DNA of 8,278 bases from Prosthecobacter debontii (lineage in GTDB: Bacteria; Verrucomicrobiota; Verrucomicrobiia; Verrucomicrobiales; Akkermansiaceae), in contig CAMCXJ010000095.1 of assembly GCA_945883455.1 (NCBI GenBank), forward strand, positions 1 through 8,278, in the 5' to 3' direction. Below, in pieces: positions 1 through 6,193 of the stretch; the first letter of the stretch is position 1; the number at the start of each line of letters is the position of its first letter. Below the pieces are notes generated by a model. That model was not told the origin of the DNA and did not search any database. It saw only the letters and a list, made by a program, of their open reading frames with translations. The position numbers were made by a program, and so were the translations under genes.

Positions 1-355
1 CCATCAACTTTTCGACGGCGCAGGCATAGGCGACATTGTTCGCAAGCGGGGCGAGGTAATCGAGCCGGTCCGTGTAAGGCACGAACTGGTTGTAGTGCAT
101 GTTCTCGGCGATTTTCTCATCGCCGCGGTGCAAGAAACCGACATCCGGATCAGCGGAATGGATAACTTCGCCATCGAGTTCGAGGATCAAGCGCAGCACT
201 CCGTGAGTCGCCGGGTGGGAAGGTCCCATGTTCAGGGTCATCCGCTCTCCGACGAGGTCGTCCGCCTCTTCGTGGTATTTTTCCTTGTAGGACTCAACGG
301 CTTTCGCGGTGCGCCCCAAAGTATCCGGGGACTCGTATTCGGTGGAAATGCTCAT
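1..355 (-). CDS. nuoD: NADH-quinone oxidoreductase subunit D, N-terminal part (runs off left edge)
   Basis: This is the 49-kDa-type subunit of respiratory complex I. It lies in the peripheral arm and helps form the quinone site at the membrane junction. The 118 residues visible contain family blocks: GPSHPATHGVLRL (about 44-56), VGFLHRGDEKIAE (72-84) and YNQFVPYTDRLDYLAP (88-103). The first 38 residues (SISTEYESPDTLG...) are a charged, poorly conserved extension of the kind common in this subunit. The ATG at 355 is chosen because it is the last start before the conserved region that keeps this extension. ATG at 241 (MTLNMGPSH) and GTG at 412 are in-frame alternatives. None has a strong Shine-Dalgarno sequence. 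The gene upstream is a TPR protein, not nuoC, so subunit D is separated from its usual partner here. The identification is very secure; the exact start is less so. Confidence 0.96.
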   Translation of the reverse strand, partial: MSISTEYESPDTLGRTAKAVESYKEKYHEEADDLVGERMTLNMGPSHPATHGVLRLILELDGEVIHSADPDVGFLHRGDEKIAENMHYNQFVPYTDRLDYLAPLANNVAYACAVEKLM

Positions 356-528
356 ACTGGCTACGGCGGAAATAAGCACCCAAAGCGCCCATGATCGCAA
401 GGGCTTTATCACGTTTTTTCCGGCACATGAATTTCCCGAAGTGCTGGCGAAACAACTCTGAGTGTTCAAGCGGCGCGCTCAGATCCGGGAACTTAGACTG
501 AGTAAAAAAGCAATTTAGCGGGCTCGCT

Positions 529-1512
529 TCACTTCTTAGGCATAAAGTAATCTTCGATATCCATCGGGGGTTGCAAATCCTCTTTCAGCACACTTTCCGC
601 GGAAGGAGTTCTCATTTCGCTTTCGAGAAGTGCGATGGCCTCTGCCACGCCAAACAGGGGAAAGCGGTCGCGCGTGCGCTGCCATTGGCTGCTGAGGGTT
701 TCATAGGCCGCTGGGCGGGATGGAAAGGTGGAATCGATCAGCGCAAGGATAGGTCGGGAACGATCATCATGATATCTCAAGGTGTAGGAAAGGCCGTAAA
801 AGGTCGGCGGTAACTTCCCCCCCTCGGACTCGATTTCACTTAGTAATTCAAGCGCATCTTTTTCCCTGCCCGGCACGCGGGCCAGCGAGTATAGCGCAAA
901 TCGTTTCGAAAAAGACAGCGAGCCCGGCGTGTCGACCGCTGCCATATAGGCCTCGTATGCTTTCTCGTAGGCCTCACTCGGATTTCCGAACGCTGCGATT
1001 TTATTGGGATCGGAAAGCAGGGTTCCTAGCCGGTGTTTTAGGATCGGATCGTCCGGGTTATTGCGGATGCCACGCTCAAGAAACTCGCGACCCCGAAGGA
1101 TGGAAGCCCGCCAGTTTGCCTTGCGCCGTAGCGGTGGCAGCTCCGAACCATAGAGAAAATGCGAGGCGGCGTTGTATGCCTGGTGCCAGCTCCCGGTGTC
1201 CCAGTAATAGCGGGTGCGCGGCGCGAGATCGACGATCATCTCGTAAGTATCCCCCACCTCGCCCCAGCGCTGCTCGGTGAAAAAAGTGAACGCCCGCAGA
1301 TTCAGGAATGTCGCCACCAAAGTTCGCAGCCCGCCCAGTGAAACTGCGGAGAATGTCTGCCCGATTTTCTCACCGGTGCGTTGTTCCAACTTCGGCGGCA
1401 GCAAACCTGCCTGATGCAGATCATCCGTGATTTGCCGTTCAAAAGGCATACGCAGCCCTCCCGCCGCGAGGATCGCAAGGCCGAGGACGGCGTATCGTTT
1501 CGCTTGGGTCAT
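529..1512 (-). CDS. Membrane-anchored TPR-like protein encoded after an ABC-2 transporter
   Basis: The 327-residue protein has a basic N-terminus and one hydrophobic segment (about residues 6-20). There is no clear signal-peptidase site and no lipobox, so an inner-membrane anchor with a periplasmic body is likely. A conserved-looking block follows at about 59-115 (LGGLRTLVATFLNLRA, then ERW-type helices, DLAPRTRYYWDTGSWHQAYNAA). Helical repeats resembling TPRs come next: FLERGIRNNPDDPILKHRLGTLL at 144-166, AYEKAYEAYMAAV at 181-193, and ALYSLARVPGREKDALELL at 206-224. The tail is acidic and ends MPKK. The layout resembles TPR proteins found beside ABC-2 transporters in planctomycetes, verrucomicrobia and acidobacteria; that comparison is from memory. 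The ATG lies four bases after the permease stop, with AAGGA about 11 bases upstream, so it is the third gene of the operon. No enzymatic motif is visible. A role as assembly factor or substrate-recognition partner is an inference only. Confidence 0.8.
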   Translation of the reverse strand: MTQAKRYAVLGLAILAAGGLRMPFERQITDDLHQAGLLPPKLEQRTGEKIGQTFSAVSLGGLRTLVATFLNLRAFTFFTEQRWGEVGDTYEMIVDLAPRTRYYWDTGSWHQAYNAASHFLYGSELPPLRRKANWRASILRGREFLERGIRNNPDDPILKHRLGTLLSDPNKIAAFGNPSEAYEKAYEAYMAAVDTPGSLSFSKRFALYSLARVPGREKDALELLSEIESEGGKLPPTFYGLSYTLRYHDDRSRPILALIDSTFPSRPAAYETLSSQWQRTRDRFPLFGVAEAIALLESEMRTPSAESVLKEDLQPPMDIEDYFMPKK

Positions 1513-1516
1513 CAGT

Positions 1517-2437
1517 TCAGAATTCCTTTTTCGCGAAAATCAACCACGAAGCCATGATGTAGAACACCGCATAAAAAAGCGCCATCAGCGTAAGCTTGCC
1601 AACGAGCGCCCACGGCAGGAACTGCCCCTCGATCACGGCGTCGATCACGTTGAAAAGCTGGAAATCCGGCATTACAAGAGCCACCAGTAATGTGATGATT
1701 TTAGCGAAGACGCCATCGCTCATACCTGCTTCCTGGCTAAGGAAAGCCGCCCGCGCGTCGGCCTGGAAGTGACCGATGAAATAAATCAGGAACGCGATGA
1801 TGGTAGTAAAAAGCGTGCTTGTCGAAAAGGTGGAGATCAACAGCGCCAGCGAGGCGATGATGGAGGCACGTAGGAAAACCGCAAACACGGCTCCTTGCAG
1901 TGAGGCGCTGGGGCCCTGCGCGAGGATATCGTTTTTCAAAGATTCCATCTCCCCTGCCGTCCAGCCGTTCGCTTCCGCGAAGGCCATCTGATCGGACAGA
2001 ACCATATCCGTCCGGATATGCAGGATGCCGGTCATCAGCACGTCCATCATGGCCATTGAAACAAACACCAAGAGTAGCACGCCGAGCAGTTTCCCCGCAA
2101 GGTAATCGAGCCTCGGCACCGGCTTCGCGAGGATCGTGTAAAGGGTTCTTTCCTCCACATCCTTCGGCAGCAGCAACGCGGTGGAAACGATCGAAAGCAC
2201 CACCGAGAACAAAGTCATCGCGCCCAAAGACCAGCTCTTGATCGCACGCAGGACATCGACCCCCGCCGCCTCCGGCCCCTCGTGCTGGGGCAGATTGAAG
2301 AAGTTGCTCGCGATCAAGATCAAAGCGAAAAAGGCGAGGAAGTAGAACACCTTCATCCGCACAAGTTGGGTGAAGGCATGGAAAGCGATCACCGCGATGC
2401 GGGAGGCGTGGTCTGTGAGGGCAGAAAGCGGTTTCAT
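1517..2437 (-). CDS. ABC-2 type transporter permease
   Basis: This is a polytopic inner-membrane subunit of an exporter-type ABC system. From ATG 2437 it has 306 residues. Hydrophobic helices fall at about 30-47, 70-90, 117-138, 190-223 (long, possibly two), 246-265 and 281-302. Between helices 2 and 3 is a basic cytoplasmic loop, LPKDVEERTLYTILAKPVPRLDYLAGK (90-116), typical of ABC-2 membrane proteins (ABC2_membrane_2-like) and the probable contact with the ATPase. The protein ends with a basic WLIFAKKEF tail, common in this class. ATG 2437 is preferred because it lies 13 bases after the ATPase stop. An upstream in-frame start at 2512 would overlap the ATPase and add a non-membrane stretch unlike the family. 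The substrate cannot be told from sequence. Only one permease gene is present, so a homodimer is expected. Confidence 0.9.
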   Translation of the reverse strand: MKPLSALTDHASRIAVIAFHAFTQLVRMKVFYFLAFFALILIASNFFNLPQHEGPEAAGVDVLRAIKSWSLGAMTLFSVVLSIVSTALLLPKDVEERTLYTILAKPVPRLDYLAGKLLGVLLLVFVSMAMMDVLMTGILHIRTDMVLSDQMAFAEANGWTAGEMESLKNDILAQGPSASLQGAVFAVFLRASIIASLALLISTFSTSTLFTTIIAFLIYFIGHFQADARAAFLSQEAGMSDGVFAKIITLLVALVMPDFQLFNVIDAVIEGQFLPWALVGKLTLMALFYAVFYIMASWLIFAKKEF

Positions 2438-2450
2438 CTGGAAAAGGGTA

Positions 2451-3308
2451 TCAGGAAATTTTGCCCGTCTCGCGCAGGAATAAACGCTCCAGCGTGGTTC
2501 GTGGCTTGCCACTACGGATCAGCTCGGCCTTCGCATCACGTGCGATCAGTGCCTCGATCTCCGCGATGAGCGCCGGGTCGGCATCTTTCAGAATCAGTTC
2601 GGTCTGATCCTCGATCGCGATCAAATCCTCAAGCCTACCTTCTTTAATCATTTTCCCCCGGAAAATGATGCCCACATGATCACAGACCTCCTGCACCTGC
2701 TCTAATAAGTGGGAGCATAGGAAAACCGTGATCCCCTGCTCTCGGAGCTTGAAAATCAGATCCCGGATCTCGCGGGAGCCGATGGGATCCACGCCCGCCG
2801 TCGGTTCATCGAGGATCACTAGCCGCGGCTTCTGGATCAGCGCCTGCGCCAAACCAATCCGCTGTAGCATCCCTTTCGAATACCCGCCGATCCGGCGGTG
2901 GCTCGCATCCGCCAGACCCACAAGATCCAGCAACTCCGCCACGCGATCCTTCAGCGTTGCCCCGCGTATGCCACAGAGCCTCCCATAAAACTCCAGGGTC
3001 TCCTTGCCGCTGAGGTGTTTGTAAAAGTAAGGATTTTCCGGAAGGAAACCGACCTCATTGCGGGAGTCCACTTTCAGGGAATCTTTCCCGAAGATCGCGC
3101 AATCGCCGGAGCTTGGCGCCACCAGGCCGAGCAAGGCTTTCATCGCCGTCGATTTCCCAGAGCCATTCGGGCCGATCAAGCCATACACCTCGCCCGGCAT
3201 GATGCGGATCGACACGTCATCGACGGCGCGCAGGGGCTGACGCTTAAAGGAGGTCTTGAAATCCTTCACCAGGTGACGGATCTCGACGGCTGGAATGCTT
3301 TCGGACAT
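2451..3308 (-). CDS. ABC-2 type transporter ATP-binding protein
   Basis: This cytoplasmic ATPase would power the permease encoded directly downstream. In the 285-residue form the motifs are complete and ordered: Walker A GPNGSGKST (46-54), a Q-loop region FLPENPYFY in which Glu replaces the usual Gln (about residue 91), signature YSKGMLQR (143-150), Walker B RLVILDEPTAGVD (162-174) and the switch histidine in CSHLLEQ (about 200). The YSKGM signature and LPE-type Q-loop are usual in ABC-2 exporters such as the CcmA/NatA-like group. A C-terminal extension of about 80 residues (EDQTELILKDADPALIAEIEALI...) is also typical. ATG 3308 (MSESIPAVEIRHLVKDF) is chosen over the in-frame start at 3347, which would prepend an arginine-rich stretch encoded by a GC palindrome. 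It is the first gene of the three-gene unit. No strong Shine-Dalgarno sequence precedes it. Confidence 0.94.
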   Translation of the reverse strand: MSESIPAVEIRHLVKDFKTSFKRQPLRAVDDVSIRIMPGEVYGLIGPNGSGKSTAMKALLGLVAPSSGDCAIFGKDSLKVDSRNEVGFLPENPYFYKHLSGKETLEFYGRLCGIRGATLKDRVAELLDLVGLADASHRRIGGYSKGMLQRIGLAQALIQKPRLVILDEPTAGVDPIGSREIRDLIFKLREQGITVFLCSHLLEQVQEVCDHVGIIFRGKMIKEGRLEDLIAIEDQTELILKDADPALIAEIEALIARDAKAELIRSGKPRTTLERLFLRETGKIS

Positions 3309-3327
3309 GGACGTGTGCAGATTGAAC

Positions 3328-3360
3328 CGCCGCGCGGCGCCACGCAACGGATTTCATCCG
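3328..3360. repeat. GC palindrome and small hairpin in the leader of the ABC ATPase gene
   Basis: A perfect 12-base palindrome, CGCCGCGCGGCG, occupies 3328-3339, only 20 bases upstream of the ATPase start codon at 3308. Next to it, CGGAT-TTC-ATCCG (3348-3360) forms a five-pair stem with a three-base loop. Either could be an operator or a structured 5' leader. Neither has a T tract, so neither looks like an intrinsic terminator. Short GC palindromes can arise by chance in GC-rich DNA, so function is uncertain. The rest of the divergent gap 3309-3551 shows no clear minus-strand promoter. Confidence 0.35.
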
Positions 3361-3515
3361 GCAAAAGACATTGATCCCCGGCGCTTCCGAAGGGTATGAG
3401 GACGATGTGGCGCATGTAGGAAAGCCTAGTAAAAGGGCGGCAACTGGTAACGAGGGTTTCGCGCCTTAGCTAACACAGGCTCAGACTAACCCACTTTTCA
3501 TCCCCACCTACCACC

Positions 3516-3545
3516 TTGACATTCGTCCGCTATTGCGCACGTTAT
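3516..3545 (+). promoter_or_regulatory. Candidate promoter of the toxin-antitoxin pair, possibly giving a leaderless mRNA
   Basis: A perfect sigma70-type -35 box TTGACA lies at 3516-3521. Eighteen bases later a weak -10-like CGTTAT sits at 3540-3545 (three of six consensus bases, including the A and final T). Transcription would begin about seven bases downstream, at or near the A of the antitoxin ATG (3552). This fits the absence of a Shine-Dalgarno sequence there. CGTTAT is directly repeated at 3548-3553 with an eight-base period, overlapping the start codon. It could be an operator for autoregulation by the antitoxin, which is an inference. No long inverted-repeat operator was seen. Confidence 0.4.
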
Positions 3546-3551
3546 CGCGTT

Positions 3552-3794
3552 ATGACAACGGTCACCGCCACCGCCGCCCGCGGCAATCTCTACAGCCTGA
3601 TCGATGAGGCGAGGTCATCCCACGAACCGATCCACATCACCGGCAAACGCGGCAACGCCGTCCTGATTGCAGAGGAGGATTGGCGCTCGATCCGGGAAAC
3701 CCTTTTCATCCACTCCATCCCTGGACTCGTGGATTCCATCAAATCCGCCCGGAAGCAAGGTCTCGCGAAGGCATCCCCTGAACTCGATTGGTAG
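3552..3794 (+). CDS. yefM: Type II antitoxin, Phd/YefM family
   Basis: This 80-residue DNA-binding antitoxin would neutralise the YoeB-type RNase encoded four bases downstream. The N-terminal half carries the Phd/YefM fold: TATAARGNLYSLIDEARSSHEPIHITGKRGNAVLIAEEDWRSI matches the family pattern of a short strand, an ARxNL helix, PIxIT and an AVLxxEEDW-type strand-helix. The C-terminal part (RETLFIHSIPGLVDSIKSARKQG) corresponds to the extended toxin-wrapping segment seen in the Axe/YefM branch, where an ETLYLLSIPGM-like block is typical. The ATG at 3552 is chosen over a TTG at 3516, because that TTG is part of a good -35 box and the residues it would add match nothing. Antitoxin and toxin together normally repress their own promoter. 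The symbol denotes the family, not proven orthology. Confidence 0.92.
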   Translation: MTTVTATAARGNLYSLIDEARSSHEPIHITGKRGNAVLIAEEDWRSIRETLFIHSIPGLVDSIKSARKQGLAKASPELDW

Positions 3795-3798
3795 GCCG

Positions 3799-4062
3799 AT
3801 GTATCAGGTCGTTTATTCGCGGCAAGCGAGGAAGGACGCCTTGAAGTTCTCCCGCAGCAACCTCAAGCGGCAGGCCCAGGAAATCCTTGAAATCCTCGCC
3901 CGCGACCCTTTCCAAACCCCACCCCGTTACGAATCCCTCGTCGGCGAACTGGCCGGCTGCCACTCCCGGCGCATCAACCTTCAGCACCGCATCGTTTACG
4001 AGGTTTTCCCGGATGAGGGAAAAGTCCTGATTCTCCGGATGTGGACGCACTATGGCGAGTGA
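3799..4062 (+). CDS. yoeB: Type II toxin, Txe/YoeB family mRNA endoribonuclease
   Basis: This 87-residue RelE-superfamily toxin of the YoeB type cleaves mRNA in the ribosomal A site when freed from its antitoxin. E. coli YoeB has 84 residues. The pattern matches: an N-terminal strand (YQVVYSRQARKDAL), two helices, a PFQTPPRYESLVGELAG loop holding a candidate catalytic base Glu45, SRRIN (56-60), QHRIVYEV with Arg64, and a C-terminal RMWTHYGE with His84-Tyr85 in place of the RYHY tail of E. coli YoeB. These correspond to the known Glu46, Arg65, His83 and Tyr84, so the toxin looks catalytically intact. The gene begins four bases after the antitoxin stop and is presumably translationally coupled to it. 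No frameshift or truncation is seen. The residue assignments come from alignment by eye. Confidence 0.93.
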   Translation: MYQVVYSRQARKDALKFSRSNLKRQAQEILEILARDPFQTPPRYESLVGELAGCHSRRINLQHRIVYEVFPDEGKVLILRMWTHYGE

Positions 4063-4114
4063 TCCTGATTGGCCCGCACCTTTCCGGTTCCGCCATTGAC
4101 CATTGCCCGGAGGT

Positions 4115-4138
4115 ATGCACCCTGCGCGCCTTCCATGA
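4115..4138 (+). CDS. Possible seven-codon leader ORF overlapping the ABC-F start
   Basis: ATG at 4115 opens a mini-ORF encoding MHPARLP. Its TGA stop (4136-4138) overlaps the ATG of the ABC-F gene (4135-4137) in an ATGA arrangement, the classic geometry for translational coupling. The only strong Shine-Dalgarno-like sequence nearby, GGAGG at 4109-4113, lies one base before this ATG and 21 bases before the ABC-F ATG. That spacing is too short for the first start and too long for the second, so translation of the mini-ORF is unproven. It could be chance. Confidence 0.25.
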   Translation: MHPARLP

Positions 4139-6150
4139 TCTCCGTCCAAACACTTCGCGTCCAATATGGCGCGCGCATCCTTTTCAACAACCTCTCCTTT
4201 TCGGTCCAGCCGCGCGAACGCATCGCCTTCGCGGGCCACAACGGAGCCGGAAAATCCACGCTGATGAAATGCATCGCCGGGATCATCCCCGCCAGCGGCG
4301 GCCAGATCTCCGCGCCGAAAGGAACCAAAATCGGCTACCTCCCTCAAGAAGGCATCCACGTGAAAGGCCGCACGCTCTGGAACGAGACCCAATCCGCATT
4401 CGGCGAGGTCATGGCGCTGAAGGAAAAGGTGGACCGCCTTTCCGATGAACTCGTGAAAATGGATCCGCGCTCCTCACCCTACGGCGATCTGTTAGAAGAA
4501 ATCGGCGAGCTCGAACTCAAGCTCTACGCGAACGATCCCGACCTGATGAAGCCGAAGATCGAGTCGGTCCTCAAAGGCCTCGGTTTCCAGGAAAAGGATT
4601 TCAAACGCGATTGCTCGGAGTTCTCCGGCGGCTGGCAGATGCGCATCGCCATGGCCAAGCTCTTCCTCCAGCAACCCGAAGTCCTGCTGCTCGACGAGCC
4701 GACGAACCACCTCGACATCGAGACGCAGCTCTGGGTCGAACAATACCTCGTCAACTACCCCGGCGCGATCCTGCTCATTTCCCACGACCGCGCCCTGTTG
4801 GATACGCTTTGCACGCGCACCATCGCCTTCGCCCACGGCCGTGCCGAGGAATACGCGGGAAACTTCTCCTACTTCGAGCGCGAGTCCGTCCTGCGGAAGG
4901 AAATCCAGCTCAAGCAATACACCGCCCAGCAACGCGAGATCGCCGAAACCCAGCGCTTCATCGACCGCTTCCGCGCCTCCGCCAACAAGGCCACCCTCGT
5001 CCAGTCCCGCATCAAGCTGCTGGCGAAAGTCGTCCGCATCCCGGAGCCGGAACGCGACGATGCGGTGATGAATTTCAAATTTCCGCCGCCGCCGAACTCC
5101 GGCCACACCGTCGCGAAACTCGAGTCCGCCTGCAAAGCCTACGGCCCGCTCCAGATTTTCAACGGCTTCGATTTCGAAATCAACAAGGGCGAGAAGTTCG
5201 CCATCGTCGGCCCGAACGGTGCGGGGAAATCCACCTTCTGCCGCCTCGTCACCGCGCAGGAAGCCCCAGATACGGGAAACGTCGTACTTGGGCACAACGT
5301 AAAACCCTCCTTCTTCTCACAAAACCACGCCGACGAACTCGATCCCGACCTCACCATCCTGGAAACCGTGCAAGCCGTCGCCTCCCGCGACGCCGCCCCG
5401 CAAGTGCGCAACATCCTCGGCTGCTTCCTTTTCACCGGCGATGACGTTTTCAAGAAAATCGGAGTCCTCTCCGGCGGCGAACGCTCCCGTGTCGCGCTGA
5501 CCTGCATGCTGCTCAAGCCCGCGAATTTCCTTATCCTCGACGAGCCGACGAACCACCTCGACATGCAGTCCCAGGGCGTCCTCCAGCGCGCCCTGCTCAA
5601 CTACCCGGGCAGCGTGATGATCGTCTCCCACAACCGCGACTTCCTCGACTCCCTCGTCACCAAAACCCTCGAATTCCGCCCCGGCGAGGAACCCCGCCTC
5701 TTCCACGGCAACATCGCCTACTACCTCGACAAAAAGGCCGAGGAGAAATCTGGTAGGGACGTTTCGCCGAAACGTCTGCCTCATTCACCCCCCGCCACCA
5801 CCGCCGACGCCGAGGTAAAAAAGGACACGCCAAAACCCGAGTCCATCCCCGGCGTGAACCGTAAGGAGCAGCGCAAGCTCGAAGCCCTCGCACGCGAAGC
5901 GAAAACCAAGATCCTCGCCCCGCTCGAAAAGGAATTGGAAACGCTGGAAGCAAAGATCGCCGAACAGGAAGCCGCCCAAGCCACCCTCACCGCCGCCCTT
6001 TCCAAAGAGGAAATTTCCAGCGACCCCGACAAGCTCCGCCAAACCACCAACGCCGTCGAGAAAGTCACCAAAACGCTCGAACTCGCCTACACCCGCTGGT
6101 CCGCCCTCACCGAGGAAATCGAGCAGGTGAAAGCGAAGCACGGGCTGTGA
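4135..6150 (+). CDS. ABC-F family ATPase, YheS/ABCF3-like translation factor
   Basis: The 671-residue protein has two ATP-binding domains on one chain and no membrane segments, as in ABC-F proteins that bind the ribosomal E site. Domain 1 has Walker A GHNGAGKST (34-42), signature FSGGWQMR (163-170), Walker B LLLDEPTNHLD (184-194) and His217. The linker (about 250-310) includes EIAETQRFIDRFRASANKA and VQSRIK, the pattern of YheS/ABCF3 rather than of antibiotic-resistance ABC-Fs. Domain 2 has Walker A GPNGAGKST (359-367), LSGGERSR (445-452), LILDEPTNHLD (466-476) and His499. A Uup-like charged coiled coil ends the protein (about 576-670). Both sites keep the catalytic Glu. ATG 4135 gives the expected MISVQTLRVQYG start; TTG codons at 4069 and 4096 are possible but less likely. 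Residues 540-549 are encoded by a palindromic repeat. The gene follows the toxin by 72 bases on the same strand, so some read-through is possible. Confidence 0.93.
   Translation: MISVQTLRVQYGARILFNNLSFSVQPRERIAFAGHNGAGKSTLMKCIAGIIPASGGQISAPKGTKIGYLPQEGIHVKGRTLWNETQSAFGEVMALKEKVDRLSDELVKMDPRSSPYGDLLEEIGELELKLYANDPDLMKPKIESVLKGLGFQEKDFKRDCSEFSGGWQMRIAMAKLFLQQPEVLLLDEPTNHLDIETQLWVEQYLVNYPGAILLISHDRALLDTLCTRTIAFAHGRAEEYAGNFSYFERESVLRKEIQLKQYTAQQREIAETQRFIDRFRASANKATLVQSRIKLLAKVVRIPEPERDDAVMNFKFPPPPNSGHTVAKLESACKAYGPLQIFNGFDFEINKGEKFAIVGPNGAGKSTFCRLVTAQEAPDTGNVVLGHNVKPSFFSQNHADELDPDLTILETVQAVASRDAAPQVRNILGCFLFTGDDVFKKIGVLSGGERSRVALTCMLLKPANFLILDEPTNHLDMQSQGVLQRALLNYPGSVMIVSHNRDFLDSLVTKTLEFRPGEEPRLFHGNIAYYLDKKAEEKSGRDVSPKRLPHSPPATTADAEVKKDTPKPESIPGVNRKEQRKLEALAREAKTKILAPLEKELETLEAKIAEQEAAQATLTAALSKEEISSDPDKLRQTTNAVEKVTKTLELAYTRWSALTEEIEQVKAKHGL
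5752..5780. repeat. REP-like palindrome inside the ABC-F coding sequence
   Basis: GACGTTTCGCCGAAACGTC (5758-5776) is a perfect inverted repeat with nine-base arms around one base. It extends outward as GGTA/TGCC (5752-5755 with 5777-5780, one G-T pair) past a two-base bulge. The element is read in frame as GRDVSPKRLP (residues 540-549 of the ABC-F protein), in the unstructured linker between ATPase domain 2 and the C-terminal coiled coil. This looks like a short palindromic repeat that inserted without breaking the frame; the insertion history is an inference. Confidence 0.6.
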
Positions 6151-6157
6151 CCGTGGG

Positions 6158-6174
6158 GGCGATCTTCAGTCGCC
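6158..6174. repeat. Hairpin just after the ABC-F stop, layout similar to the intragenic palindrome
   Basis: GGCGAT-CTTCA-GTCGCC forms a six-pair stem (one T-G pair) with a five-base loop, starting seven bases after the ABC-F stop codon. It is flanked by GTGGGG on the left and GCC on the right. The palindrome at 5752-5780 is flanked by GTAGGG and CTGCC, so the two may belong to one repeat family. No T tract follows on either strand, so it is not a classical intrinsic terminator, though it could protect the mRNA 3' end. Confidence 0.45.
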
Positions 6175-6193
6175 GCCAGATGAAATCAGGTGA

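Noticed and set aside
95..394. Plus-strand open frame of 99 codons
   Set aside because: It is antisense to the conserved N-terminal blocks of NuoD.
2995..3015. Glu in place of Gln in the Q-loop of the ABC ATPase
   Set aside because: LPE-type Q-loops are common in ABC-2 exporter ATPases, so this is not a defect.
3739..4392. Minus-strand open frame of 217 codons across the toxin and the start of the ABC-F gene
   Set aside because: It overlaps two well-supported genes on the other strand and shows no family motif.
4492..5295. Minus-strand open frame of 267 codons inside the ABC-F gene
   Set aside because: It is the antisense shadow of two Walker-type ATPase domains. The composition is low-complexity and acidic, with no start signal.
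4135..6150. Antibiotic-resistance ABC-F protein
   Set aside because: The linker and C-terminal coiled coil fit the YheS/ABCF3 housekeeping type; no resistance gene context is seen.
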